From contig NC_082687.1 in NCBI RefSeq assembly GCF_949987515.2, positions 121,873,838 through 121,937,837 of the forward strand: a stretch of 64,000 nt of DNA, written 5' to 3'. The notes below the pieces were generated by a model. It was not told the DNA's origin, did no database searches, and saw only the letters and a list, made by a program, of their open reading frames with translations. Made by a program: the position numbers and the translations under genes. Positions within the stretch are counted from its first letter, which is position 1, and each line of letters starts with the position of its first letter. Of this stretch, positions 24,079 through 35,380 are shown one piece after another. The DNA is from Delphinus delphis. Its lineage: Eukaryota; Chordata; Mammalia; Artiodactyla; Delphinidae.

Positions 24079-25334
24079 GAAGACTGAACTGCAGTCTCAA
24101 AACTTGCTTTTATTGATGTCTCTTGCATTTAGTAGCAGAGAACTCAAAGGCAAATATTGTTTTTCAGTGGCTATAGATGGTATGAATGGACAAAGTGTCA
24201 TCCAAAAGCTGTATTGAATAAGAGTTTGCGGTCTTTAGGAGATATATCCCTTTACTATTCATACTTTCAAGAGGTAATAGGATTGTTGTGTTTTTCTTAA
24301 ATAAAATTTTAACTCTTGTTAATATTTGGAACTAAGTGTACAGAAATTCATGAGTTAAAATTATGATTATAAGTACATACTCAAAGGTTTCTTAGATTAA
24401 AAGAAATTGTATTTTATGAGTGATAGCAATGATATGTTGGTTAAGGCTTATTATTACTACTTTATAACTTTTGTGAATCTAAAATGTCATTGGCATTCAA
24501 ATAGCTTACGTTTATTAATGAACAAAAATGACTTTATTCGTATCAGTTCCAAAGTGATTAGCTTTCATGTTATAAAGCTAAGCAAAACCACAGTCAATTC
24601 ATCTACTAGCCACTCTTTCCTTCTGTGTACGGTGAGACAATCGACTCTTCAGACTGATCTGACAACACTGGTTTCCATATATAAAGAGAAAAACTGAGAT
24701 GAGAGAGTTGTTTATGCAGAGAAGCAATAATGAGGTCTTAGCTGAAAAATAATGCACCTCAAATTTTCCAATACTACTCCATTTACCAGCAAGGGGAAAT
24801 AACTCAGTATATGTCATACCACATCTAGGACAACACGATTACATGATTATGTAATCCTATTAGATTATAAGCCCTGCATGCATTTTCAACATATTTTAAT
24901 TACCAATTACATTTATTACTTGATTCTTTTTTCCATGTTTTTCTTCCTATAACTATTTTGACAGCTAATTCTTTAAATATTCCTGTAGATACTCAGAAAA
25001 TTTTTATTTTGGCTTTAGTAGGGAACTCCACTGAAAAGAAACAATAGAGCATTTCTTTAAGAGAGTAATAAAGAGGGAAGTTCTGCTTTGATTTTGACTG
25101 GTATCAAGCTGATGGAAGATCTCTTTTCCTCCAATGGGTTAGTCAGTATAAGGTATGGCACAAGGCTAAGAGAGAACTGTTTCTCAGTTCACTCTAAGAC
25201 TGTTTGTCTCAGGATAATTCTCCCAGTTTAAGTGAATTTCAGGTGCATTAGCCTTAACTATATTCAAATGAAAGTGTAAAAGTATATCACGAAGTGTAAA
25301 AATATATATCAATTACATATACATATCCAAAAAG
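24079..25334. other. Unassigned AT-rich DNA
   Basis: Contains a short dyad, GATTACATGATTATGTAATC near 24837-24856. A 96-codon frame at 24407-24697 shows no motif. Confidence 0.45.
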
Positions 25335-26720
25335 TTGAACTAAGATAATTTCTTCACACCATAAGGAAAAATTAAATCAACGTAGATTATAGACTTAAGT
25401 GTAAGAGCTAAAATTATAACATGCATAGATGAAAATATTGAAGAAAATTGTCAAGACTTTGCGTTACATAAAGAGTTCTTAGATACAACACCAAAACTAA
25501 GAGCCACAAAAGACAAAACAATTGATAAATTGGATTTTATTAAAACTAAAATTGCACTTCAAAAAACACAATTAGGGCTTCCCTGGTGGCGCAGTGGTTG
25601 AGAGTCCGCCTGCTGATGCAGGGGACACGGGTTCGTGCCCCCGTCTGGGAAGATCCCACATGCCGCGGAGCAGCTGGGCCCATGAGCCATGGCCGCTGAG
25701 CGTGCGCCTCCGGAGCCTGTGCTCCGCAATGGGAGAGGCCACAACAGTGAGAGGCCCGCATACCGCAAAAAAAAAAAAAACACAATTAAAAAACAAAAAG
25801 ACAAGGCACAGATTGGGATAAAATATTTGCAAATCATATATCTGTAAAACAACTTGTATTCAGAATATATAAAGAATTCTTACAACTCAATAATAAGACA
25901 AATTACTAATTTAAAAATGGGCAAAGCTTGAACAGAGATTTCACCAGTGAAGATATATGGAAAGTTAACATGCATATGAAAAGTTGGTCAGCCTCATTAA
26001 TCACTATGGAAATGTAAATTAAAATCACAGTCGGACCATTATATAGACTTAAAATGGTCTTAATCAAAAAGACAGACAATATCAGGAGTTAGCAGAGATG
26101 TGGAAAAACTGGCACTGTCTTACACATTGAGTAAAAATGTAAAATGACACAGTCACTTTGGCAGTTTGACAATTTCTTAAATAGTTGAACATAAATTTAC
26201 CATTTAATCCAGCAATTCCACTCCTAGGAATCTACCCCAAAGAAGTGAAATCATATGTCTGCACATACTTTCAGGTGAATGTTCATAGAAGCATTATTTG
26301 TAATAGTCCCAAACTAGAAATGATCCAAATGCTCATCAATTGGTGAATGGATAAAATATTGTATATTCTTATACTTGAATGTTATTCTGCAGTAAAGTAG
26401 AAAGATACTGATACATACTGCAGCATAAATGAAAGAAAGTTTCAGAAGATTACATATTGTATGATTTCATTTTATGAAATATTCCCCAAGAGTGAATTTA
26501 TATAAAGACAGAAAGCAGACAGTGATTTCCTAGGGCTGGGAGCAGAAGCTGAGATTGACTGCAAAGATGTCTGAGGGAATTTCTTTAGCATGATGAAAAG
26601 TCCTAATGTTGGAATTTTGTGATGGTTACACAATTCTAAAAATTTACTAAAAATTCATTGAATTGTATACCAACCATGAAACGATTTTATGTTATGTAAA
26701 TTAGTCCCACTAAAACTAAA
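25335..26720 (+). mobile_element. Old L1 (L1M-type) 3' part, interrupted by a CHR SINE
   Basis: The plus strand follows ORF2 C-terminal coding and 3' UTR order: GTCAAGACTTTGCGTTACAT near 25452, ATATTTGCAAATCATATATC near 25825, AAAAATGGGCAAAGC near 25913, TCCAGCAATTCCACTCCTAG near 26208, ATTGTATACCAACCATGAAACG near 26662. Frames are destroyed. The CHR SINE at 25575-25774 is clearly later. Confidence 0.85.
25561..25788 (+). mobile_element. CHR-type SINE, plus strand, inside old L1, 14-bp TSD
   Basis: Body 25575-25766 with pure A-tail. Direct repeats AAAAAACACAATTA at 25561-25574 and 25775-25788. The left A-rich target is typical of L1 endonuclease use. Confidence 0.94.
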
Positions 26721-27111
26721 AAATATATTACAAGGTCAATATAAAGTGCATGATTAACCATCATTTTTGTGAACTCAAAGCTCTGAATTAAAGTACTCTA
26801 TTGAGTGTTCAGCATAATCACGTTAACTGCTGACAGTACACCTTCCTAATAAATGAGGAAGGAAATGTGGTTCTGCTTCTTTATATAATTGGCCCTTAAA
26901 ATGACCAAGTCAGTGATCCATACATTTATTTAAGTTTTTTGTTTCTTTGTTTTTAATATTGTATTGTTTTTGAGAAGTCTCAGTTATAGTGGCATAACTT
27001 CAACAAATGTTAGTAATAAGAAAGATAAAATGATATCTCCTGATTTAACATATTCATATTCATCAATTCAACTAATATTTATTATGTATTCAATTAGTTT
27101 ATTAATACCTG
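26721..27111. other. Unassigned AT-rich DNA
   Basis: No feature recognised between the L1 end and the MaLR LTR. Confidence 0.4.
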
Positions 27112-27445
27112 GCCTAGTCCATTCAGGCTGCTATTACAAAATACCACAGACTGGGTAGCTTATAAACAACAGAAATATATTTCCCACATTTCTAGAAGCT
27201 GGAAGTCAAAGATCAGGGTGCCAGCATGGCTTGGTGAAATCCTTCTTATTGTATCCTCACGTGGTGAAGTAAGGTAGGGAGCTCTGTGAGGTCTCTTTTA
27301 TAAGAGCCCTAATCTCATTGATGAGGGCACCACCTTCCTGACCTAATCACTCCGAAGGTCCACCTCCAAATACCATCACACTGCAGATTAGATTTTCAAC
27401 ATATGAACTTCGGGGTGACACAAACATTCAGACCACAGCATCCAC
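27112..27445 (-). mobile_element. MLT1-type (ERVL-MaLR) LTR, minus strand
   Basis: Reverse LTR landmarks in order: CTAGTCCATTCAGGCTGCTA, AATACCACAGACTGGGTAGC, GCACCACCTTCCTGACCTAATC, CCACCTCCAAATACCATCAC and CAACATATGAACTTCGGGG, ending GACACAAACATTCAGACC. Likely a solo LTR. Confidence 0.9.
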
Positions 27446-28384
27446 CATACACAAGTCAACTTTAGAATATATGATCGTGTATGTATTTCTCAAATTTGCT
27501 TATCTTGGCCCACCTCAATTGTATTTTCATACATGTGGGTGTTATTATACTTAACTCAGATTGAAAAATATGTCTTCATTCATGATGTAACACAAGTAAA
27601 ATGTCTTAATCCAATCATACATGATAGACCATAGGACAAACACTCCCTGCATACCTTCCCCCACCATTAAATATTAAAAGTGAACTCACTGGCTAAGTAG
27701 TAATGGGTGTCTTGAACGCATAGTGTAAGTAGATAAATGAAATCATACCTGATTAGCTGCCAGATCATTAGGGAGCTAAATATTTCCCAGATAGTTTTTG
27801 GAAGCACAATAGTCACACATTTCATGTTTGAAATCTTTTAACCAATGTGGAAATGAAAAAATAGAGGAAAAAACAGGTGCCAATGATTTGCTCATCCACC
27901 AACATTCTTTTAGGTTCCTGACTCAACCTCTTCTCATACTCTCAGAATGAAAATTTTCTTAGCTTTAGTTTCAATAACTTCAATTATACTACTCCATTAC
28001 TTTAGACTCTCTAATTAGGATATTAAATATCATCTGCTGGCCAAAATTTTTTTTTTAAATTGGGTCACTTGCCTTCAGTTGTTTCCCAGTGGTCAACATG
28101 ATGACTTAATAATGAATTCTGTCATATCCTGAATCTATATAATTCTTTTGCAGTTGTATATATTAGGTTAAATCATTTGTTTTCACCAGTGAAACCAATC
28201 AACCAACCAACCAACTAATCCCTCAAATCTGTCATTTGCTAGTTTGAAATTAAAAGTATAAAGCATTTTAAAGTATAAACATTATAAAGTCAGAATATCT
28301 TTACAAATATAACTTCATTAATAGATACATACATGTCATATATGTATTATATGCATATACATATACTCACTTGTATGTCTCTCT
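27446..28384. other. Unassigned DNA with small (AACC)n
   Basis: A short AACC repeat occurs near 28196-28216. A TA-rich, CATATA-like stretch begins near 28320. Nothing else recognised. Confidence 0.45.
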
Positions 28385-28451
28385 GTATAGATATAGATGG
28401 ATATAGATATAGGTATAGACACAGGTATAAAGGTATAGATATAGATATATT
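28385..28451. repeat. Degenerate (TAGATA)n/(GGTATA)n
   Basis: Hexamer-like TAGATA units, interspersed with GGATATA and GGTATA. Confidence 0.85.
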
Positions 28452-28559
28452 CATGCCCTTGTATAATCCCTTCCCCTTGAGTATAGATGGGAACCTTGAC
28501 TTGCATCTGACTGACAAATTAAGGCAAAAGTGAGAGGATGTATGTGATTATACACACAT

Positions 28560-28995
28560 GATTATGTGAATATGTCATATAAGATTGCAGCACCTGTCAG
28601 ACTGGAGTCCCTCTCTGTTGGTGGCTTTGAGGAAGGAACACTTCATGAGTCAGGGAACTGCAGGTGGCCTTTGGTAGCTGAGAGGGGTCTCCAGCCAACA
28701 GCCAGCAAGAAATTGAAATCTTTAGTTTTAAAACCAAAAGTAAATGAATTCTGCCAACAACCTGAATCAACTTGGAAGTAAACCCTTCCCTAGGAGAACC
28801 ACAGGTGATATGCCCGGTACAACCAACACACTTTGATTGCAGCTGAGGCATTGTGACCAATGTCTTGCACTGTGGCTTGGAACCAGCTAAGGCATGCCCA
28901 GACTCCTGACACATGGAAACTGTAAGATTATAAACGTGTATGGTTTTAAGCTGTTAAATCTGTTAAATATTGTTATGCAACAATTGGCAACTCAT
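28560..28995 (+). mobile_element. MLT1-like (MaLR) LTR 3' portion, plus strand
   Basis: Shows GGCTTTGAGGAAGGAACAC, CTGCAGGTGGCCTTTGG, CAGCCAACAGCCAGCAAG, AATGAATTCTGCCAACAACC and GAAACTGTAAGATTATAAACG followed by GTTTTAAGCTGTTAAATC, the usual order at the end of these LTRs. It has the opposite orientation to the LTR 1.1 kb upstream, so they are not a proviral pair. Confidence 0.65.
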
Positions 28996-29337
28996 GCAAA
29001 TTTTAGTACCTGAAAGCATGATGCTGCTGGAACAAACCGAACTAAAAATTGTGAGACTTATTTTAGAGCCAGGCACTGGGTGGAAGCTAGAATAATTTCT
29101 GAGGTGCATAATAGAGAAAGCCTAAATGTCCCTCAACAGACTGTTAGTAGAAATCTGGACTTTTAAGAATGCTGATACTGAGAGCAGTTCAAATATTTTC
29201 TCATCTATGACATTAGGATTAATACATTCAATAACTTTGTCATGAAATTAAAATTAAACTTCTGAGACTACTTATTATTAAAGTGTTCGTTTTTTCAAGG
29301 ATGACTAAAAATATTCCTTCTAGTTCAAGAATGACTA

Positions 29338-29496
29338 GGGCTTCCCTGGTGGCGCAGTGGTTGAGAGTCTGCCTGCCGATGCAGGGGACACAGGTTCGCG
29401 CCCCGATCCGGGAAGATCCCACATGCCGCGAAGCGGCTGGGCCCGTGAGCCATGGCCTGGGAGCCTGTGCTCTGCAACGGGAGAGGCCAAAAAAAA
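29338..29496 (+). mobile_element. Shortened CHR-type SINE, no TSD found
   Basis: Standard head GGGCTTCCCTGGTGGCGCAG, then the body to GGGAGAGGCC with an eight-A tail. Two parts of the usual body are absent: about 17 bp after GAGCCATGGCC, and the last 25-30 bp (ACAACAGTGAGAGGCCCGC region). The second gap is bounded by the repeated GAGAGGCC, suggesting a short-repeat deletion. Flanks show no matching duplication. Confidence 0.88.
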
Positions 29497-29836
29497 TCTG
29501 CCCTTGGGCAAGGCATACCATTGTTAATTGACGTTAGGTTCTCATTTGTAAATTGAAGCACTGGTTAACTAAAGCAGTGATTTTGCAGATGATTCTGGCA
29601 ACTGATTTCTCTTTACAAATGAAAGCTGGAGCAGAAATGCAGTAAGTGTTGAGGAAGCATTGGTCAACCCACATTTATTCCTGCCCAGTTAGCCACTTTC
29701 ACACTGTTCCATGGCTTCATGGTCCCTAAGGATGCTCCTTGGAAACAGATTAGTAACAAAATTGGGAAATCTTTAAACTATACGATCCAAAGTCAGGTAA
29801 AGTGTCAACTAACTCATTCATGTTTGGATGCAGAGG

Positions 29837-29838
<2 letters not shown>
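29497..29838. other. Unassigned DNA
   Basis: No feature recognised upstream of the (AC)n tract. Confidence 0.4.

Positions 29839-29879
<41 letters not shown>
29839..29879. repeat. (AC)n, about 20 units
   Basis: Uninterrupted AC dinucleotides, probably polymorphic. Confidence 0.97.
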
Positions 29880-29881
<2 letters not shown>

Positions 29882-30544
29882 GGATCATTTAATACATGGT
29901 CATGGAAAAATTGTTTGTTATCTGTTTCCAAGTAGCTAATTCACCCCCAATCTGGAGCAGCTTGAGGGGAAACAGTTTATAAAAGTTTGCAAACCACGTG
30001 TCTGAAGAGCATGTCTGATCAAATGACAATTCAAAGCAGTTCTGAACATCAGAAATCAGTCAAGACCTAAATTCTTAGCTTAAAAGTTTGATCAATAATT
30101 CTGGCAAAATACTTTTTTCTAGGTCTAGAATATTAATCTTGTCATCACATTATGTGTCTTGAAGAAATTCCGACAGGTTTATGTGTGACACTAAGACCAC
30201 CTATAAAGAGGGAAATCTATAATTAAATGCTTTGTAGTCAGCTTCTCCCTTCAGGCAATCTGCCCTCAAAATTGATCAGGAATCTCTCTCCAGGGAGCCT
30301 CTTGCTCTCATAAACTACTAACTTTCTAAATATGGAATTAAATTATTTTGTTGTATTGCTACCAGATCTACTTTAAAAAAGCTCCTTCTAAATAAGAAGG
30401 AAAACCACAGAGTTGGGACCAATGTATACTCTTATAAGCCTTGCTTAATAGTGGGTGAACAAGAAAACTGAAACCCTGAAGCTCCTGAAACTCCCTGCCC
30501 TGTCGTTTATAGTGATGAGGTTATGACTAGGTTAGCGTGGATTC
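29880..30544. other. Unassigned DNA
   Basis: No repeat or coding signal recognised. Confidence 0.4.
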
Positions 30545-30672
30545 TGTTGCTTAGTCCTCATGGTTACATTGCATGAAACCGTTGTTATAAACATTTTATG
30601 CAAGAGGAAACTGAATCTCAGAGAAACAAACAAAAAGTCACATAGCAATACATGCCAGAGCTAAGTTTTTGA
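30545..30672 (-). mobile_element. MIR SINE remnant, minus strand
   Basis: Reverse MIR core: ACATTTTATGCAAGAGGAAAC, TGAATCTCAGAGAAACAAAC, AGTCACATAGCAATACATGCC. Confidence 0.55.
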
Positions 30673-30725
30673 TTAATCAGAGTGAGTAGAGAGAGCAATG
30701 CATAGAAATAGGAAAAAGCAGCTTT

Positions 30726-30730
<5 letters not shown>

Positions 30731-30769
<39 letters not shown>
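30731..30769. repeat. (TG)n, about 19 units
   Basis: Uninterrupted TG dinucleotides. Confidence 0.97.
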
Positions 30770-30771
<2 letters not shown>

Positions 30772-32148
30772 CTGTGGGTGAGACTCTGGCTGCTTTGATT
30801 TATACAATACCTATGGCTAAGAATCTTACTAGACATTATAGAAGATACCTATAATGGATACTCCATTCATTCATTCATTTGATAAGGACACACTAGGCAC
30901 AGCTATATGCCGTATTAAACGTTGGGGGTTCCTTGGTGAAGAAGATGTGGTTGACTATATGTAAATTAGATTTCAACTGGAGAAGCAAAAATATTAAACC
31001 AAATGAGTCCTGATAAGGTGTGACAGTTACCGTGGTAACTAAAGTACAAGACATGTAAGGAACACAGTCGTGTTTGAGTATAAACTAGTTTGAGTATAAT
31101 GTGTTTGTGACAGTCACATTGATTCACATGTACACACACATATGTACATCCACAAGTATCCAACAGCTTTCTGTTTTCAACATTTGAGGTGATAATGCAT
31201 CTCATCACAGAAAAATTGCTCTACTGAATTCCTAAGTGACTTTAGATAAGTGACCTACAAATATGTCTGAGGTGACCAGAGAGACCCACTGTCAATCTTA
31301 AGTTAAAGGATGGTTACTGTGCAGCTGTCTACTTGCTTTGCATAGCCTGGAGGAGTTGGTTCTGTAGTCATCACCACTTAGCACCTCCTGTTGGTCAGAG
31401 ATAAATTGGCTGCGGCATTCCAGTTGCCTTCTGAAAATACACTCCAAAATGTTCTTCCACACACTCTGCAAAGAGCAGTGGGGAGTCTTCATCCTAAGGT
31501 CATGGGGACACATTGACATTGCTACCAGGCTTCCATCAGTTCATTGGCACACACCTTTGTGAATGTGGGGTCTCATTGTGAGTAACTGCTGGAATCTTCA
31601 AGGGTGTATCACATGTGTTCATGAGCTACCCAAGGAAGACTCTGGGCTCACAGTGCTCCATTGAACTCTCTCTCCTGTGGAGATCCCCTCCTGACGACAG
31701 TTTCCTGGGGATGTTCTGGCTCTAGAGACAACTTTCTGCTCTGAAATGTGGAGGATAATAATTTTCTCACTTCTGTGTTATTCGTTCTCCAAGGTTTTAT
31801 TCATTTGGATCAGATTATAGTTTTTTCTTCCCACACACAGCTCTTTATCGTCAGGTGCTTAGATGGAAAGATTTGGCTAACCACTGCCCTGTTACACAGT
31901 AACATGCTATCCTTTCAACTTCACAGCCTCTCCCTGCACCCACCTCAGGGTCAGAATTCCAGGGTCCTTCCCCCTTGATGAATCCTCTCAGAGGCTCCAC
32001 ATGCCCATTTTTGTTACTGTGTCTCCTGCACTTTCAGGTCTTCATATATCTCAGCTTGACTTGGGGTATGGTCTTAGTTCTTTCCCAAGGTGGTTCCTCA
32101 GCTCCCATGTAAACCAATATCTGCAAGGAGATGATGAAAAAAAGACAG

Positions 32149-32151
<3 letters not shown>
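30770..32151. other. Unassigned DNA
   Basis: An ATTC repeat (CCATTCATTCATTCATTT, near 30864) heads a segment resembling an old L2/MIR edge. A 73-codon minus frame at 31298-31519 shows no domain. Confidence 0.45.

Positions 32152-32221
<70 letters not shown>
32152..32221. repeat. (GT)n, about 34 uninterrupted units
   Basis: The longest pure dinucleotide tract in the window; a strong Z-DNA former and likely highly polymorphic. Confidence 0.98.
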
Positions 32222-32223
<2 letters not shown>

Positions 32224-32664
32224 TTATATCTACAGAGAGACAGAGACAGCATCTTGAGCAAGATGCTTTGAAACAGTGGTCCTGTACTTATCACGACATC
32301 CCATTCAAATAAGATTTCTGATTATGGTAGAAATTAGTGAGGACCTCAGCATCCGGGGTTACAACTCTTTATTACTCAAAAGTGTATTAAAACTCTTCAT
32401 TTGTACTACTGCGAAGGGAGATTAATTGTTAAGTTGCAAAAAGGAGGAGGAGAGCCTGAGCTGAGAGAGATGACAGGACATGTGGAGGGTTATAGAATGC
32501 TGGCTTATTAAAGAGTGATTTCCGGAAAACTAGGAGGAGGAGGAGGAGAGCAAAAACAACAGCAACCAACAGGGGGTCACAGTGGAATCTAAGATCAAAA
32601 ATGAAGAGGCCAGGAATAGCCTGCTTCCTCACTGCCCCGAGAGGAGACTCAGAACAAACTGCAA
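32222..32664. other. Unassigned DNA
   Basis: Contains a small GGA repeat (AGGAGGAGGAGGAGAG) near 32531. No other feature. Confidence 0.4.
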
Positions 32665-33145
32665 GTTCCCACGTGCTTGGGACCTTCTCATCTCTCTGAC
32701 TTCAGGCACGGTCTCTCCCTTGCTCACTCTACTCCTGCCATGATGCCTTCCTTTTCCTCGTCGAACATGTCAGGTGTGTTCCTTCCTCAGACCCTTTGCT
32801 TGGAATTCTTTCCCCTTAGATATTTTCTTGGCCAACTCTCTCATCTGTTTCAAGGTTTTGCTCAGTTATCATCTCAACAAGTCTTAACCTGGACACCATT
32901 TAAAAAATGGTAACCAGCCGTTCTCTAGCACCCCATTGCCCTGTACCCTACATTTTCCACAGGGTTTATCACCCTCTACTGTACAGTATAATATCCTTGT
33001 TGTTTCTGCTGTTTCTGTCTAAAGCTCCCAAAAGCTGAGATACTTGCTCCCACTGCCCTTGCCTCACTGATAACATCCCAAGTGTCTAGAACAGAGAACA
33101 TTGAGTGTAAATCACTATCTGGTGAATGAATTCATAAATTTCTGG
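32665..33145 (+). mobile_element. L2 LINE 3' half
   Basis: L2 landmarks in order on the plus strand: CTTGCTCACTCTACTCCTGCC, GTGTGTTCCTTCCTCAGACCC, TTTGCTTGGAATTCTTTCCCC, TTTGCTCAGTTATCATCTC and the 3' end AAGTGTCTAGAACAGAGAAC with TGGTGAATGAATTCATAAA. Old, no frame. Confidence 0.75.
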
Positions 33146-34312
33146 TGCAAAAGCCAGATGTACTTCTGTAATTACAATCAGAAGGCTCTGGTTGCTTGGA
33201 TGACTGAGTCAGAGCCAGGTTTCCTGAGAGATGACTAGATAAGGTGCCCTGGTTTGGGTTGGCAGGGCTTGGAATGGAAACATGGCTGTATAGTTGTGGG
33301 CCCTGATATCTGCTCCCCTCCCAGCAAAAACCCCAGGGTTAGGTCAACAGGTGAAATTTCCTTGATAAGTTTGGGGAATTTGAAAGTGAAGTGGACTGTT
33401 GTGGCAAAGACAACACTAGTCTGTGGTCATGAGACTAGTTTCTTATTTTTCCAGCACACATTTCTAGATAGTCTTTCCTAGCTCCCTTTCATGTCACTGG
33501 GGATTATAGGATTAGTTCTCTGCAGTGGAGTGTGAGTTGCAGGGGTGTGTAACATCTCCTGGCCTTCTCACTGAGGGATGGACAGCCAGTGTCCTTCCTG
33601 GTCTCCTCTTCCTTCACCTCTCAGTTATAAAGGATCCTCGGGAGGCTTCCCCTAGGTGGAAGAAATCCGTATCCCTGAATAACCGTGTGGGACTGAGCCC
33701 CTCAACGTACATAGGACGATGACACGAGAAAGAAAGAAGCACATCTGTATTGCGTTACTGCCCTGGTTTTGTGGGATTATTACTCAGTAATACATCTAAT
33801 CCATGTAAGCAGGGGCAGGTGGCAAAGCCTTCAGAGTTTATGGTGTATCAGAGTTTATAGGGCCCAAGGCTCCCACACTGAGTGAGAGAAAAGTCTAATA
33901 TAAGTGAAGTAGGAATTAAGCTCGCTTATAGAAAAATAAATTATATTTCTAAATATTCTGAGTTCCTGGATTGAGAGTACTGTAGTCAACCCCTGATTCT
34001 TAGATACTTTTGTTTAGATAAGTCTACATCTGTCCTTCTACATCTGGTCTTTCTATGCTCATATATAACAAAAATAGAAATCTAACATTAGAAAACATCA
34101 GCTCTGTGTAGAGAACCCTTTATTTGGTAAAATGCATTCTTCCTTAGACAAATCAGCCTATAGGCCAGATATATAGACCATCCTTAAAGAAAAAGAGAAG
34201 TTAATTCATTAAGTAGTAATAAGAGATATTGACATATTCTTATCAAAGATTACAATTTAAGCCCTAGAATAGAAACATAAGGCACAAAACTAGCAATATA
34301 CAAGCTAAACGC
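33146..34312. other. Unassigned DNA
   Basis: No repeat recognised. Frames at 33254-33481 and 33525-33722 are 65-75 codons with no motif. Confidence 0.45.
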
Positions 34313-34328
34313 AAAAAAAAAAAAAAAA
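34313..34328. repeat. Poly-A run
   Basis: Sixteen A. No retrotransposon body is recognisable directly upstream. Confidence 0.9.
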
Positions 34329-34555
34329 GATGAAGTCTATGAGAGGTCAAGATTAGAAGATCCTAGAGAAAACCCTTCCTCTTGCTGTTCGTCTGCTCTT
34401 CTCGATGCTGTGATAATGTTAGTTGTCTCATAAATGGGTGGAGTGCCACGTTGCATCGTGTGTTCTACTGAAGCTTGTGCTTCAGCCTCAGAGGGGTTAT
34501 AAAGCTGTCTCCTGCCACCAGGTTTGACATTTTTGTTAATGGAGCCTCTAGAGCC

Positions 34556-34785
34556 AGGGTCAGCAAACTACAGCCTGAGGTAGGACAGAAGAGATAGAGA
34601 GTAGAGGCACTACAAACACTGCCTGTGTTTGTAAATAAAGTGTGCAGGGACACAGCCACACCCACCTATTTATTCAGTGTCTGTAGCTGTTCTCACTCTA
34701 CAACCACAATGTTGAGTAGTTGCACAAAGCCTAAAATATATACTATCCGTTCCTTTACAAAAAATTATGCCAGCCCATCCTCTAG
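34556..34785 (-). mobile_element. MER1-like hAT-Charlie DNA transposon, minus strand
   Basis: The plus strand carries the reverse of the MER1 order: GGGTCAGCAAACTACAG, TGTTTGTAAATAAAGTG, CACAGCCACACCCACC, TTGAGTAGTTGCACAAAGCC, TAAAATATATACTATCCG, and a decayed GCCAGCCCATCCTCT terminus. Target duplication not resolved. Confidence 0.8.
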
Positions 34786-35045
34786 TGCATGTTACTTGTT
34801 CAGTTTTTGCCACCTCACTCTGTTTAGCATAATAGTCGTGTCTTTGTCTTATCCCTTGAGTTGATTTTAAGCCACTGGTTAGAGTCTGTGTACGTACAAG
34901 TGTGTCCTTTTTAAGTATCTTTCCACAGAAGAACAATAAATATTTGTTGAGTTAAATTGAATGAACATCCACAACAAAGTCTTGCAGTCTTACTCTAGGA
35001 AAGCTGTGATCAGGCTCTAACATATTTCGGACCCAATATTGGTTT

Positions 35046-35380
35046 AAAATTTTTATACATGTCTTCCCTGGTGGCACAGTAGTTAGGAGTCCACCTGCCA
35101 ATGCGGGGGACACGGGTTCAAGCCCTGGTCCGGGAAGATGTCACATGCCGTGGAGCAACAAACCCCATGAGCCACAACCACTGAGCCTGCGCTCTAGATC
35201 CCGCAAGCCACAGCTACTGAAGACCGCAGGCCTAGAGCCCATGCTCCACAGCAAGAGAAGCCACCACAATGAGAAGCCCGCGCACCGCAATGAAGAGTAG
35301 CCCTCGCTCACCACAACTAGAGAAAGCTGGTGCGCAGCTTTCTCTAATTAATTAATTAATTTTAAAAAATTTGTATACAA
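35046..35380 (+). mobile_element. Longer CHR-1-like SINE, plus strand
   Basis: Body 35060-35350 starts TGTCTTCCCTGGTGGCACAG and continues beyond the short form with GAAGAGTAGCCCTCGCTC and CAACTAGAGAAAGC, then a TAATT tail. Flanks AAAATTTTTATACAT and AAAAATTTGTATACA look like an imperfect target duplication. The longer, more diverged body indicates an older subfamily. Confidence 0.9.

Noticed and set aside
19645..27445. Two minus-strand MLT1-type LTRs as a provirus
   Set aside because: They are about 7.5 kb apart, differ in sequence, and the DNA between contains unrelated repeats and no MaLR internal sequence.
29283..29531. Frame containing [20 protein letters not shown]
   Set aside because: This is the well-known translation of the tRNA-like SINE head that often contaminates gene predictions.
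32001..32312. Frames with long Cys-Val or Thr-His repeats
   Set aside because: Direct translation of the (GT)n tract.
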